Origin: Alphaproteobacteria bacterium
GTDB lineage: Bacteria > Pseudomonadota > Alphaproteobacteria > Sphingomonadales > Kordiimonadaceae
Direction: 5' to 3'
Assembly: GCA_013372975.1 (NCBI GenBank)
Contig: JABXIS010000049.1
Location: 20,250 to 84,249 of the forward strand
DNA: 64,000 nt
Shown here: positions 35,548 through 45,134 of the stretch, piece after piece
Layout of the letters: each line of letters opens with the position of its first letter
How positions within the stretch are numbered: the first letter of the stretch is position 1
The notes under the pieces: generated by a model
Told to the model about the DNA's origin: nothing
The model's database searches: none
The model's input: the letters and a program-made list of their open reading frames with translations, nothing else
Translations under genes and position numbers: made by a program

Positions 35548-37128
35548 TTAGTGGCGGAAGTGGCGCATACCGGTGAATACCATGGCGAGGCCTGCTTCGT
35601 CAGCGGCGGCGATCACTTCATCATCACGCATGCTGCCGCCTGGCTGGATTACCGCTGTTGCACCGGCTTCCGCCGCCGCCAGCAAACCATCAGCAAACGG
35701 GAAGAAAGCATCAGACGCAACCACGCTGCCTTTCGCGAGGCTTTCAGCGTCACCCGCCATTTCAGCGGCTTCACCGGCACGGATTGCAGCAATGCGGCTG
35801 CTGTCGCGGCGGTTCATCTGGCCAGCGCCAATGCCAACTGTCATGCCGTCGCGCACATAAACGATGGCGTTTGATTTCACATGTTTGCCAACCTGGAAGG
35901 CAAACAGCATGTCCTTGAGCTCCGCGTCTGTTGGCGTGCGTTTGGTCACAACCTTCAGGTCATCCAGTGTAATTCTGCCGGTGTCGCGGTTTTGCACCAG
36001 ATAGCCGCCCGCAACTGTTTTCACCATCTTGGCTGCTTGTACCGGGTCAGCAAGGCCGCCGGTTGTCAGGAGACGCAGGTTCTTTTTCGCGCCGATGATG
36101 GCCTTGGCTTCGTCTGTTACGTCAGGTGCGATGATCACTTCAGTGAAAACCTTGATGATCTCTTCCGCAGTTTGGGCGTCGACTGTGCCATTGAGGGCCA
36201 CAATGCCACCAAAGGCGGAAACCGGGTCACATTTGAGGGCCTTTTCATAGGCTTCCTTGAGTGTTGCGCCTGTTGCCACACCACAAGGGTTGGCGTGTTT
36301 GATGATGGCTACTGTAGGTACTGCGGGGTCGAACTCGCTTACCAGTTCAAATGCAGCATCTGTGTCATTGAGGTTGTTGTAGGACAGTTCCTTGCCCTGA
36401 TGCTGCACCGCTGTTGCGATGCCAGGGCGATCTTCAGCGTTTTTGTAGAAAGCAGCAACCTGATGTGGGTTTTCGCCATAGCGGCATTCCTGAACCTTGG
36501 TGCCGGAGAAGGTCACGCGCTCGGCAAAGGTAACGCCGTTCTGTTCCGCATACCATTGGCTGATTGCAGTGTCATAGGCGGCAGTGCGGGCATAAGCCTT
36601 AGCGGCAAGTTTCTTCCGCATTTCGTGGGTGGTGCCGCCTTCGCCCTTGATCTGCTCGATGATCTCGGCGTAATCAGAAGGGTCGGTCACGATCGTCACA
36701 AACGCATGGTTTTTGGCGGCAGAACGCACCATGGCAGGGCCACCGATATCGATATTTTCGATGCATGTATCAAAGTCGGCACCCGACGCAACAGTTGCTT
36801 CAAATGGATAGAGGTTCACGGCAACGAGGTCTATGCCGCCAATTTCGTGTTCTTCCATTGCCTTCACATGTTCGGCATTGTCGCGCAGCGCAAGGAAGCC
36901 GCCGTGGATTTTCGGGTGCAACGTTTTCACGCGGCCGTCCATCATTTCGGGGAAGCCGGTGTGATCGGCTACTTCTTTAACCGGAATTCCGGCGTCGCGT
37001 ATTACTTTGGCGGAACCGCCTGTTGAAAGGATTTCAACGCCATTGTCAGCGAGCGCCTTCGCAAGATCAACCAGCCCTGTTTTGTCGGAAACCGACAGGA
37101 GCGCGCGTTTGATGGTGACTTTGTCCAT
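35548..37128 (-). CDS. purH: Bifunctional AICAR formyltransferase/IMP cyclohydrolase
   Basis: The 526-residue enzyme performs the last two steps of IMP synthesis. The N-terminal cyclohydrolase domain (to about residue 195) contains [34 protein letters not shown] and [13 protein letters not shown]. The formyltransferase domain has LRYGENPHQ in the form [24 protein letters not shown] in the form [12 protein letters not shown], the [10 protein letters not shown] strand and [10 protein letters not shown]. Its length is normal. It is the last gene of a minus-strand series rsmB-rpe-heparinase-like-purH, 54 bases after the heparinase-like gene. This order is common in Alphaproteobacteria. Confidence 0.97.
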   Translation of the reverse strand: MDKVTIKRALLSVSDKTGLVDLAKALADNGVEILSTGGSAKVIRDAGIPVKEVADHTGFPEMMDGRVKTLHPKIHGGFLALRDNAEHVKAMEEHEIGGIDLVAVNLYPFEATVASGADFDTCIENIDIGGPAMVRSAAKNHAFVTIVTDPSDYAEIIEQIKGEGGTTHEMRKKLAAKAYARTAAYDTAISQWYAEQNGVTFAERVTFSGTKVQECRYGENPHQVAAFYKNAEDRPGIATAVQHQGKELSYNNLNDTDAAFELVSEFDPAVPTVAIIKHANPCGVATGATLKEAYEKALKCDPVSAFGGIVALNGTVDAQTAEEIIKVFTEVIIAPDVTDEAKAIIGAKKNLRLLTTGGLADPVQAAKMVKTVAGGYLVQNRDTGRITLDDLKVVTKRTPTDAELKDMLFAFQVGKHVKSNAIVYVRDGMTVGIGAGQMNRRDSSRIAAIRAGEAAEMAGDAESLAKGSVVASDAFFPFADGLLAAAEAGATAVIQPGGSMRDDEVIAAADEAGLAMVFTGMRHFRH

Positions 37129-37182
37129 AATATATCAGCCTTTATTACCAAGCTTCGCACACCCGCAACCCAACAGCAGATG

Positions 37183-38922
37183 TCAGAAGCTCATTTCACT
37201 CAGAACCCAACTTGCAGTGGGTGGTTCGGTCCCCTCCCATGCCAGGCGCACTACAATCTGGCGCGTTGGCACTGGATGATCTGGTTTGCTGAGATAGAGG
37301 CTATCCTCAATCTCGGCGTCACCACCATCCACATCAAAAATCCATGTTTTTCCGCCCCTTGTCTCAAGGGTGATGCGGCCATCAGAAGCCTTCAACGCGT
37401 TTACGGTAGGGTGCAGATGAAAGCGCAGCACAATATCCTTACCGGCCAGTTTCTTCAGCTTTGGTCCGAAAAGCGTATCGGTACCCTTCAGCTTGAGCCC
37501 ATCATCGTAGAGCTGCATAGTGCGTTCGTGTTTCGCACCAAAACGCTTCAAATAGCCATTGTGCGTGTGGCGCACCAGCATGCCATCTTCGGTTTTTTCC
37601 CGGATGGTCAACGTCTCGGAAACACCGGCACCAAGCCTGCCACTTTCAAGCAGGCGGCTTGAATTGCGATCAGCGACCACAAGTGTGGAATGCGCAGCTG
37701 TGGTGCGTGCAAGAGTATGCAGTTCCGGGAAGGGGCCGCGGCGAGAGGCAGGACCCACATTCACGATCAGTCGTTCCTGCCCCACGGAAAACTCAAAACC
37801 CGCAGTGCCGGCATGTGCCCTTGCGCTATAGGCGGTCGCAGGTGGTGTGCCGGCATCCATGATCAGCAAGGATTTTCCTGCGGCTACGCGCTGAAAACCG
37901 CTGTGCGCCATATTTTCGATGGCCTTACCCTTGGCTTCCGAGGCCGCGAGAATGGCGTTAGAGCCATGACCGCCTTCTGCTGATGTGCCGCAGAATCCTG
38001 CGAAGTTGCCGTCACCATGGCGCATGGCGCGAACGAATGGGCCGATGCGATCGAGCGTGGTTTGCACCCAGCCAGGCAAGTCTTCGCCGCGATCGGTGTA
38101 GGCGTCCCGCACCAGCACAAGCAGTTGCATGGTGCGGATGGCGTCAGAGGTATTGCGGCTTGCAGGGCCGCCATCCGGGCGAATGAACCCGGCTAGCACA
38201 CGCTCCAGCGCCCGCGACCCGCGCACCAGAAAATGATTTCCTGCGGGCAGCAGTAGCCCGGCCAGTGTCAGGGCAGTCGCGGTATATACCCGCGGTAGTC
38301 CCTCATCTGTGTCATTCAATACGCGGGACAGGTGCCGGCACTGTTTGGCAATTGAGGTCAGTACTTTCGAACGGTAGACCAGATCGGGTGAGGACAAAAT
38401 AAGCGGGGCATGCGTAAACCAGTTTATTATCCTGCGCGCCAGCGTTTCCGCACTCCAAACGTTTGCAAACCAATCTTCCCCCAATGGTAACCACCATTTG
38501 AGGATCGTTTCAGCAGCATCGCGGGCCTTTACCTGGTCGCTAACCTGTGCAAGATCCTGCAGCCAGTGGAAACTATGGGCATACCGATAATAGGCAGGGG
38601 AAGCGTCTTCTACCTTGATCCAGAAATCTTCACCGAGCGCAATTTGTTCGCCGTCATGTAAAAGATCACCACCAAAGATGGCTGAGCCCAGGGTGGCACT
38701 GCCGGGTGCCGGATCGTCAGGGCTGCCCAGTAGTTGAACAGGGTGCCGTCCGCCAAGACGGTAGGGATATAGCGGCGAAGCATACCCCCATTCTCGGATA
38801 TGCCGGCCTATTTTCCGAAAGAAGCGGCCAAGCGCATGGCTTTTTTGATCGCGCCGAAGCGTTGAGCGCGACGTTGGCGCTTTCGCTGAATATTCGGCAA
38901 TTTGATCAAAGGCCGCGTTCAT
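37183..38922 (-). CDS. Heparinase II/III family protein, housekeeping-locus type
   Basis: This 579-residue protein has the heparinase II/III layout: a helical domain to about residue 340 (with WFTHAPLILSS and NHFLVRGSRALERVLAGF) and a beta-sandwich with AYSARAHAGTAGFEFSVGQE and TTAAHSTLVVADRNSSRLL. It differs clearly from the polysaccharide-locus member at 5507-7150, being part of the conserved rsmB-rpe-purH block of Alphaproteobacteria. The exact function of this conserved type is not established to my knowledge; a lyase acting on cell-envelope or extracellular glycans is a guess. No signal peptide is apparent. It sits 27 bases downstream of rpe on the minus strand. Confidence 0.88.
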   Translation of the reverse strand: MNAAFDQIAEYSAKAPTSRSTLRRDQKSHALGRFFRKIGRHIREWGYASPLYPYRLGGRHPVQLLGSPDDPAPGSATLGSAIFGGDLLHDGEQIALGEDFWIKVEDASPAYYRYAHSFHWLQDLAQVSDQVKARDAAETILKWWLPLGEDWFANVWSAETLARRIINWFTHAPLILSSPDLVYRSKVLTSIAKQCRHLSRVLNDTDEGLPRVYTATALTLAGLLLPAGNHFLVRGSRALERVLAGFIRPDGGPASRNTSDAIRTMQLLVLVRDAYTDRGEDLPGWVQTTLDRIGPFVRAMRHGDGNFAGFCGTSAEGGHGSNAILAASEAKGKAIENMAHSGFQRVAAGKSLLIMDAGTPPATAYSARAHAGTAGFEFSVGQERLIVNVGPASRRGPFPELHTLARTTAAHSTLVVADRNSSRLLESGRLGAGVSETLTIREKTEDGMLVRHTHNGYLKRFGAKHERTMQLYDDGLKLKGTDTLFGPKLKKLAGKDIVLRFHLHPTVNALKASDGRITLETRGGKTWIFDVDGGDAEIEDSLYLSKPDHPVPTRQIVVRLAWEGTEPPTASWVLSEMSF

Positions 38923-38949
38923 CGCCGCCTGCTCCCTTGTTTGTCAGTT

Positions 38950-39612
38950 CTAGGCGCTTTTGAGTGCGGCAATGTTTTCGGCGTATTTTTCCGGGCCGCC
39001 CTTGAATGTGGCGCTACCGGCAACCAGCAAGTCGGCGCCGGCATCCACCACCTGTCGGATGGTTTCCTTGTTCACGCCGCCATCAACCTCAAGGTCAATA
39101 TCAAGGCCAAGGGCATCGATGCGTTTGCGAATGGCTTCGATTTTTCTGAGTTGGCTTGAGATAAAGCTTTGGCCACCAAAACCTGGATTGACGGACATCA
39201 CCAGGATCAAATCCAAATCTTCGTAAAGATAGTCGATCGTGCTTTCGGGCGTTGCCGGGTTCAGCGAGACGCCTGCCTTTACACCCAATCCGCGGATTGC
39301 CTGCAAGGTACGATGTGTGTGGGGGCCTGCCTCGATATGGGCCGTGATGATATCTGCGCCTGCTTGTGCGAAGGCTTCGATATAGGGGTCAACCGGCTCG
39401 ATCATCAGGTGCACATCAAAAGGTTTTTCCGTGTGCGGACGCAGCGATTTCACGACATCAGGGCCGATCGTGATGTTGGGCACAAAGTGGCCATCCATCA
39501 CATCGATATGAATCATGTCGGCGCCTGCAGCGTCGACGGCTCTGACTTCTTCACCCAGCTTGCTGAAATCAGCAGACAGGATGGACGGGGCTATTCTGAT
39601 GGGCTTTTTCAT
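38950..39612 (-). CDS. rpe: Ribulose-phosphate 3-epimerase
   Basis: This 220-residue TIM-barrel enzyme interconverts ribulose 5-phosphate and xylulose 5-phosphate in the pentose phosphate pathway. It shows [16 protein letters not shown], the metal-ligand strand [17 protein letters not shown], the [14 protein letters not shown] loop, and the final [11 protein letters not shown] and [10 protein letters not shown] phosphate-binding segments. All metal ligands and the catalytic aspartates appear present. It lies between rsmB and the heparinase-like gene on the minus strand. Confidence 0.97.
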   Translation of the reverse strand: MKKPIRIAPSILSADFSKLGEEVRAVDAAGADMIHIDVMDGHFVPNITIGPDVVKSLRPHTEKPFDVHLMIEPVDPYIEAFAQAGADIITAHIEAGPHTHRTLQAIRGLGVKAGVSLNPATPESTIDYLYEDLDLILVMSVNPGFGGQSFISSQLRKIEAIRKRIDALGLDIDLEVDGGVNKETIRQVVDAGADLLVAGSATFKGGPEKYAENIAALKSA

Positions 39613-39682
39613 GGGGCTTCCATATCAGTTTGCCCCTTGCGCCGCAAGCGTCTCAATGCTCGCGAAATGGCCAAAAGGCGGC

Positions 39683-41002
39683 TTATTTAATCTTTTTCAA
39701 TCGCGCGGCGAAAAATCCGTCCATGCCGCCCTCTTCTGCCAGCAATGAAGGCAGGCAAAGGAGGTCACCGTCTGCAGTAATCACCTCACTAATGCCGCCG
39801 ATCTCGGCTGCCTCAACAGGTGATCGAGAGGCATCTGAGTGCCGTGTGAGGAAAGCGTCAATCTGCTCCCTGCCTTCCGAAGGTTCAAGCGAGCATACGC
39901 AATAAACCAGCGTTCCGCCAGCAGGCAATAGGCCAAAGGCATGATCGAGGATGCGTGCCTGCAGAGCCGTCAGTTTGGCGACATCCTCGGGCGCTTTGGT
40001 CCAGATCACATCCGGGTTTCGCCTTAGGGTGCCTGTGGCAGAACAGGGTGCATCCAGCAGGATAGCGTCTGCAGGCGTCTCGGGCGCACATTTGGCGGCG
40101 TCGGCCGTGACAACCGTCGCCTTGAGCTTGGTGCGCTCAAGGTTGGCCACAAGGCGTTTCAGGCGGTTCTTGTTGCGGTCAATGGCCGTCACAGTTGCAC
40201 CCTGCGATGCCAGTTGCATGGTTTTCCCACCGGGAGCTGCACACATGTCCAGAATATGTTTGCCTGCAACATCGCCCAGAAGCATGACGGGTAGGCTTGC
40301 CGCCAGATCCTGCACCCACCAGATGCCGTCTTCATAACCAGGAAGCTGGGTTACATCTGTCAGGGTGCGCCTGAGCGTGCCGTTCGGCATAACGCGAGCA
40401 TCCAGCTTTTCGGCCCACTCCTGTATGTTTTCGCCGGGATTCAGGCTGATATCCAGCGCCGGGTTGGATTGAAGGCTGGCGGCAATTTTGCGCATGCCGT
40501 CCTGTCCATAGGCTGTGGTCCAGCTTTCGGCGATCCAGTTGGGCAGGTCCCTCTCGGGCGTATCATTGAGTATGGCCTGCAGTTTTTCCTGCTCGCGCGC
40601 AGCGCGCCTCAGTACAGCGTTTACGAGGCCCGCGAACCCACGTTCCTTGCCGGGCAGGTTTTTCACCAGCGTCACGGTTTCATTCACTGCGGCATGGTCG
40701 GCGGTGCGCATCAACAGGATTTGTGCGAGTCCTGTAACAAGGGCGGCTTCGGTCCAGGTGGCATTGCGGGGAAGGCCGCGCTCCAGAAGGGAAGCAAGAA
40801 GCGCCTTCAGGCCACCCAGACGTCTGAGCGTAAGCATCACTAGATTCATGACAAAAGCCCGATCGCGCGCACCCAGCCCGGCTTCCTTGGTGATATCGTC
40901 CAGCGCGATATCGAAAGGCCGGTTTTTCAATGTAACCGCCATCAGAATACGGATAGCTGCTTCACGAGCCTTCAGGCCCGAATGTGTCTCTTGTGTGCTC
41001 AT
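39683..41002 (-). CDS. rsmB: 16S rRNA m5C967 methyltransferase RsmB
   Basis: The 439-residue protein has an N-terminal NusB-like RNA-binding domain (to about residue 140, with REAAIRILMAVTLKNRPFD and LVNAVLRR) and a C-terminal Fmu/Sun-type methyltransferase. The catalytic part has the SAM motif ILDMCAAPGGKTMQLAS, the DAPCSATGTLRRNPDVIW loop and the nucleophilic cysteine region LVYCVCSLEPSEG, with both conserved cysteines. The ATG at 41002 gives the family-typical start and skips 24 unsupported upstream codons. It leads the minus-strand series with rpe, heparinase-like and purH. Confidence 0.94.
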   Translation of the reverse strand: MSTQETHSGLKAREAAIRILMAVTLKNRPFDIALDDITKEAGLGARDRAFVMNLVMLTLRRLGGLKALLASLLERGLPRNATWTEAALVTGLAQILLMRTADHAAVNETVTLVKNLPGKERGFAGLVNAVLRRAAREQEKLQAILNDTPERDLPNWIAESWTTAYGQDGMRKIAASLQSNPALDISLNPGENIQEWAEKLDARVMPNGTLRRTLTDVTQLPGYEDGIWWVQDLAASLPVMLLGDVAGKHILDMCAAPGGKTMQLASQGATVTAIDRNKNRLKRLVANLERTKLKATVVTADAAKCAPETPADAILLDAPCSATGTLRRNPDVIWTKAPEDVAKLTALQARILDHAFGLLPAGGTLVYCVCSLEPSEGREQIDAFLTRHSDASRSPVEAAEIGGISEVITADGDLLCLPSLLAEEGGMDGFFAARLKKIK

Positions 41003-41118
41003 GTCGCTACATAGCCTTGATACCGCCCAAAAGGAAAGCGAAAAGCCAAACCAAGGATGCGCTTGCGCGTGCACGCCATGCCGCCTACTAAGGATAGAAA
41101 GACGGGGAGGATTTCATC

Positions 41119-41838
41119 ATGCAGGAAACAGTGACCATTGGCGCACGCTTTAAGGGGCCGCCAAACAGCGGCAACGGTGGCTATTGTTGTGGCGTGATGG
41201 CCAAACATCTGGATGGTCCTATTGAAGCCAGCCTCAAGGTGCCACCGCCCCTGGATACGGCCCTTGATCTGGTGCGTTCACCCGATGGAATCGAGATGCG
41301 GCATGGCGACAAGCTTGTGGGTGTTGCACGGAAAGTTGTCCTTGATCTTGACGTACCCGCCCTTCCGAACCCGTTGAGGTTGGGCGGTGATCCGGTTGAT
41401 GCGCCGGGCAGGCCCAAGAAGTTCACACCATTTGGCACCTGTTTTGTTTGTGGGCACGACCGCACCCATCCTGATGGTCTGTGCATTCATTCGAAGCTGG
41501 TTGAAGGCCATGACGGCATGGTGGCAAGCCATTGGAGGCTGGATGCAGGCTATGCGAATGATGATGGCAATGTTGGTGCTGAATTCATCTGGTCGGCGCT
41601 GGATTGCCCCGGCTATTTTGCCTGCGCGCCTGGCGAGGCGGCTTTGCTCGGGCGGTTGACTGCGGAAATCATGGCGCCCCTTAAGGCAGAAGGTGAGGCG
41701 ACTGTGATCGGTTGGGATCTTGGCGCTTCGGGACGAAAGCGTCGCTGTGGTACTGCAATATATGATGCCCGCGGTACCCTTGTAGCGAAAGCCGAGGGGC
41801 TTTGGATTGTTGTCGACCCGGAGATGATTAAACCATGA
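41119..41838 (+). CDS. Hot-dog-fold (thioesterase-like) protein
   Basis: The 239-residue protein resembles tandem hot-dog proteins of the acyl-CoA thioesterase type. The N-terminal half has FKGPPNSGNGGYCCGVMAKHL, close to the GGYVAGL pattern of that fold, and the second half has FGTCFVCGHDRTHPDGL and FIWSALDCPGYFA, a segment typical of the helix that packs in the sheet. Two Cys residues in FVCG could be structural. No certain catalytic residue can be named. It overlaps the following AmpG-like permease by four bases (ATGA), so the two products may serve one pathway. The ATG at 41119 follows GGGGAGG. Confidence 0.6.
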   Translation: MQETVTIGARFKGPPNSGNGGYCCGVMAKHLDGPIEASLKVPPPLDTALDLVRSPDGIEMRHGDKLVGVARKVVLDLDVPALPNPLRLGGDPVDAPGRPKKFTPFGTCFVCGHDRTHPDGLCIHSKLVEGHDGMVASHWRLDAGYANDDGNVGAEFIWSALDCPGYFACAPGEAALLGRLTAEIMAPLKAEGEATVIGWDLGASGRKRRCGTAIYDARGTLVAKAEGLWIVVDPEMIKP

Positions 41839-43190
41839 CAGACTTCATAGCCCGCCTTCCCGGATGGGGTCAGCGCACGATCAGACTATTTACCACTTTC
41901 ACCAAAAAACCGCTTCTTGGTGCGTTCTTGTTGGGCATGACAGCCGGGTTTCCGCTGACGATCATTCTTGGAATAATGACCACCTGGCTGCGCGAGTATG
42001 AAATTGATAAATCTACCATAGGAATTTTTACCTGGGCGACATTGCCCTACTCGTTGAAAATTCTCTGGGCGCCTTTGCTGGATGGTTTGCAGCTTGGTAG
42101 CTTCTCGCGCCGCTTTGGTCGCCGCCGAAGCTGGATATTGATCGTTTGTGCGATGATGGCAGCTGCCGTTTGGTCGTTATCCCAGCTTAGCCCTGAAAAT
42201 CATCTGGTTGCCATTGGTGCACTGTCGGTCAGTATCGGATTTCTGTCGGCAAGCCTTGATATCCTGATCGATGCTTACCGGATTGAAGTGACGGAGGAAC
42301 GCGACCTTGCCCATAGTGCCGGTATGTACCAGTGGGGATACAGGTTCGCAAACCTGATTGCTGGCGCCGGCGTATTCCTTATTGCAGATCAGGTGGGTTG
42401 GTCCTTCGCACTTTCTCTGTTGCCCCTGTTGATCATACCGGGGCTGTTGGCGATTTTCTGGCTGGGCGAACCGCAAGTGTTTGAAGGAGCCTTTCTAAAG
42501 GCTGAGCGGGCCGCAAATCGGCACCTTTCAGGGTACCAGATGCGGGTCTATGAAACGGTTGTTTTGCCCTTCAAGGAATTCGTGACACGGGGTAATTGGC
42601 AATGGATTTTGTTGTTTGTGGTGTTGGTGAAGTTTGGGGATGTGATGGCATCCATCATGACAGGCCCCTTTCTTGTGGACCTTGGTTTTTCTCTCACTGA
42701 GATGGCAATTGCCAATAAAACGGTTGGAGCCATCGCAGCTGCTGCCGGTGGTGGCGCTGGCATCTTTGTTTGGTGGTGGTTCGATACCTTCAAGGCGCTT
42801 TTCATCAGCGTACTTTTTATGATGGTCACAAATCTCGGTTTTGTGGCGCTCAGCATGATTGGTTCGGATACAACGGCGCTTGCTGTAACGGTCGGTCTTG
42901 AGAATTTTGCGACCGGGGTAGGTGGCACCGTGATGATCGCCTACTTTGGAAGCCTCTGTAATTTGTCGTTCACAGCCACCCAGTATGCGCTTCTGTCCAC
43001 GTTATCCAGTTTGGCTCGCGGGTTCTTCGGCGGGTTTACCGGCTTTGCAGCGGATGCAATGGATTGGACCAGTTTCTTTCTGGTTTCCACAGCAATGGCA
43101 TTTCCTGGTTTGCTGGCACTTTTTGTCTTGTGGAAGAAAGACATACGCGTCAAACAGCTTGAAACTTCACGGATAAAACATGACATGTGA
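41835..43190 (+). CDS. AmpG-like MFS permease
   Basis: The 451-residue protein has about 12 transmembrane helices. The start region LLGAFLLGMTAGFPLTIILG and FTWATLPYSLKILWAPLLDG, followed by RRFGRRRSWILI, match the first helices and loop of AmpG, the anhydromuropeptide importer of peptidoglycan recycling. Similar proteins also transport other solutes, so the substrate is not certain. It is translated from an ATG overlapping the stop of the hot-dog gene. The following gene, on the same strand, is an OlsB-like acyltransferase about 65 bases away. Confidence 0.82.
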   Translation: MTDFIARLPGWGQRTIRLFTTFTKKPLLGAFLLGMTAGFPLTIILGIMTTWLREYEIDKSTIGIFTWATLPYSLKILWAPLLDGLQLGSFSRRFGRRRSWILIVCAMMAAAVWSLSQLSPENHLVAIGALSVSIGFLSASLDILIDAYRIEVTEERDLAHSAGMYQWGYRFANLIAGAGVFLIADQVGWSFALSLLPLLIIPGLLAIFWLGEPQVFEGAFLKAERAANRHLSGYQMRVYETVVLPFKEFVTRGNWQWILLFVVLVKFGDVMASIMTGPFLVDLGFSLTEMAIANKTVGAIAAAAGGGAGIFVWWWFDTFKALFISVLFMMVTNLGFVALSMIGSDTTALAVTVGLENFATGVGGTVMIAYFGSLCNLSFTATQYALLSTLSSLARGFFGGFTGFAADAMDWTSFFLVSTAMAFPGLLALFVLWKKDIRVKQLETSRIKHDM

Positions 43191-43254
43191 TGTCACGGTT
43201 GCGTCAATTTGCTGTAATATGCCTGCAACGAAGCACCTATATTAGGATGTCCCT

Positions 43255-44151
43255 ATGAAAAAATATGCTCGCATTCGCCCCCGGGTTGCCGCTGCACAGG
43301 CACTGGCAGGTGCCCCGTCCTATGTCCGTCAAGGCAGCCTTGAAGTGCGCCTTGCCCGGTCGTTCAAGGAAATAAAATCTGCGCAGAAACTGCGATATCA
43401 AATCTTCTATGAAGAGATGCACGCAAAGCCCGATTGGCGCATGCGCATGACCAGGCGCGATATTGACCCCTATGATGCCGTGTGTGACCATCTGCTGGTG
43501 ATTGACCACGACCGCCCCAAAGGCAGGCGTATTGTAGGCACGTACCGCCTTCTCAGGCAGGAAATAGCGGAAAAGAACAATGGTTTCTATTCTGCAGGCG
43601 AGTTCGACATCACACCTTTGATGAGCGATAGCTTCAAAGAGCAGATGGGTGAAGGTCGTCAACTACTGGAGCTGGGCCGTTCGTGTGTCCATCAGGATTA
43701 CCGCGCCAACAGCACGATCAACATGCTGTGGAAAGGGATCGCTGAGTATCTGAAAGAGCATAAGATCGCTTATATGTTTGGTTGCGCCAGCTTCGAGGGC
43801 ACCAATCCGGAAGATTTCAAAGACGCATTCGCCTACCTTTATCACAATCATCTTGTGCCAGACGACTTTCATGTCCGCGCGCTGGACGGCCAATTCATTG
43901 AGATGAACAATGTTCCAGAAAGCGATCTTGATGTGCGTATGGCGCGCCGGGCCTTGCCGCCGCTTGTGAAGGGCTATTTGCGCATTGGTTGTTTCATCGG
44001 CGATGGCGCTGTTGTGGATGAGCAGTTTGGCACCACTGATGTGTTTATCCTGTTGCCGGTTGAGCGAATCGCAAAGCGATATTCCAAACACTATGATGTT
44101 GGTGAGCTGGCCAATGATTCTACTGATGCCAAGGCCGCAGCAACGCAGTAA
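43255..44151 (+). CDS. OlsB-like N-acyltransferase (ornithine lipid synthesis)
   Basis: This 298-residue GNAT-type acyltransferase shows LEVRLARSFKEIKSAQKLRYQ..FYEEMHAKP, followed by DIDPYDAVCDHLLVID and RRIVGTYRLLRQE, the pattern of OlsB-type ornithine-acyl-ACP N-acyltransferases. Members make lyso-ornithine lipid by transferring a 3-hydroxyacyl group from acyl carrier protein. A second acyltransferase, OlsA, is needed to finish the lipid, but none is next to it. It starts at ATG 43255 (ribosome site weak, AGGATGT) and is followed by a terminator. Some relatives make other acylated amino acids, so the product is inferred. Confidence 0.8.
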   Translation: MKKYARIRPRVAAAQALAGAPSYVRQGSLEVRLARSFKEIKSAQKLRYQIFYEEMHAKPDWRMRMTRRDIDPYDAVCDHLLVIDHDRPKGRRIVGTYRLLRQEIAEKNNGFYSAGEFDITPLMSDSFKEQMGEGRQLLELGRSCVHQDYRANSTINMLWKGIAEYLKEHKIAYMFGCASFEGTNPEDFKDAFAYLYHNHLVPDDFHVRALDGQFIEMNNVPESDLDVRMARRALPPLVKGYLRIGCFIGDGAVVDEQFGTTDVFILLPVERIAKRYSKHYDVGELANDSTDAKAAATQ

Positions 44152-44179
44152 TTGTATTTCTGCAGATGGTACAGATGGG

Positions 44180-44208
44180 CGCCTCGCTATTGCGGGGCGT
44201 TATTTTTT
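44180..44208 (+). terminator. Terminator after the OlsB-like gene
   Basis: The hairpin CGCCTCGC-TATT-GCGGGGCG (44180-44199, one G-T pair) is followed by TTATTTTTT. It overlaps the last bases of the convergent DUF938 gene. Confidence 0.8.
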
Positions 44209-44841
44209 GAATATCAGCGAAAAATTATTGGCTGGCATGGCGATGACTTCAGGTTCGCCAAATCCCGCTGTGGCGGCCAGGCTGACTACTTCTTCCATAT
44301 CCCTCACACCCCATGCAGGGTCACGCGATTTGAGCGAAGCATCAAAGGCTTCATTTGAAGGCGCAGTGTGTTTTCCGTCCCGTTTGTAGGGACCATAGAG
44401 AAACAGAGTGCCGTCTTGCGCCATTATTTGACCGGCACCTGCAATCAGAGCCTCGGTGACGGCGAAGGGGCTGATGTGGATAAGGTTGGCGGCCATCACT
44501 GCACGCAATGGCTTCGCCAGATGTGGAAAGTGCCAGTGATCTTCAAGTACATTAAAGCGCAAGGGGGCTAGTAGATTTGGGCTTTGCGCCTCTGCTCGCC
44601 ACGCAGCAATGCTTTTCAGATGGCTTTCGTCAATATCAGTTGGTTGCCAGTCAAGGCCCGGAAAGTTCGGGGCAAAATAGGCGGCATGTTCGCCAGTCCC
44701 ACTAGCGACTTCCAAGAGGCTTCCTTCGGTTGGGAGGTGCTCCTTCAAAAGCGCCAAAATGGGATCACGGTTGCGGGCGGTGGCCGGTGCGTGGCGCCGA
44801 TCGCTGTCGCCTATCTGTCCGGGATCAAAGAAACGGCTCAT
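44200..44841 (-). CDS. DUF938 family, SAM methyltransferase-like protein
   Basis: The 213-residue protein matches the DUF938 family, predicted SAM-dependent methyltransferases. It contains FFDPGQIGDSDRRHAPATARNR, the SAM site LLEVASGTGEHAAYFA, PTDIDESHLKSIAAW and the DGTLFLYGPYKRDG stretch. The catalytic target is unknown. The ATG at 44841 overlaps the stop of the preceding small membrane protein (ATGA), so the two are translationally coupled. The gene order on the minus strand is EI24-like, lipoprotein, small membrane protein, DUF938. Confidence 0.85.
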   Translation of the reverse strand: MSRFFDPGQIGDSDRRHAPATARNRDPILALLKEHLPTEGSLLEVASGTGEHAAYFAPNFPGLDWQPTDIDESHLKSIAAWRAEAQSPNLLAPLRFNVLEDHWHFPHLAKPLRAVMAANLIHISPFAVTEALIAGAGQIMAQDGTLFLYGPYKRDGKHTAPSNEAFDASLKSRDPAWGVRDMEEVVSLAATAGFGEPEVIAMPANNFSLIFKK

Positions 44842-45071
44842 TGTCGCCGCCGGCTCTTCAGGTGCATGATCAAATAGACCGGTACGACAATCGTCGCACC
44901 AAGGAGAACATATTGCAGCCCTGTACCAACAAGCCAATTCCACAGGCGTGCAAAAGTGTTTGCAATCCAACCGTAGACGTCACCCGGGCTCCATTCCAGC
45001 CAATAGAGCAATAGCCCAACCAGAAAGCTCCACACTGCTAGTTTAATGATAAGTCCTGCATCCAGGCGCAT
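44838..45071 (-). CDS. Small membrane protein (DUF6460-like)
   Basis: This 77-residue protein has two transmembrane helices (about residues 8-26 and 48-68) with a Trp-rich amphipathic loop between (GDVYGWIANTFARLWNWL) and a basic tail (KSRRRQ). It resembles the DUF6460 family of small alphaproteobacterial membrane proteins; the call is by pattern only. The stop is fused to the start of the DUF938 gene. A clean AGGGGAG ribosome site precedes the ATG at 45071. Function unknown. Confidence 0.65.
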   Translation of the reverse strand: MRLDAGLIIKLAVWSFLVGLLLYWLEWSPGDVYGWIANTFARLWNWLVGTGLQYVLLGATIVVPVYLIMHLKSRRRQ

Positions 45072-45134
45072 AGACCGTCTCCCCTGTTCTGGCTGTATCT
45101 TAGGTCAAATTGGCTGCCACACCAGTGAAAAGCG

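Noticed and set aside
35881..37026. Long open frame (381 codons) antisense to purH
   Set aside because: It is the reverse strand of a certain purH gene, has no family motif and reflects codon bias.
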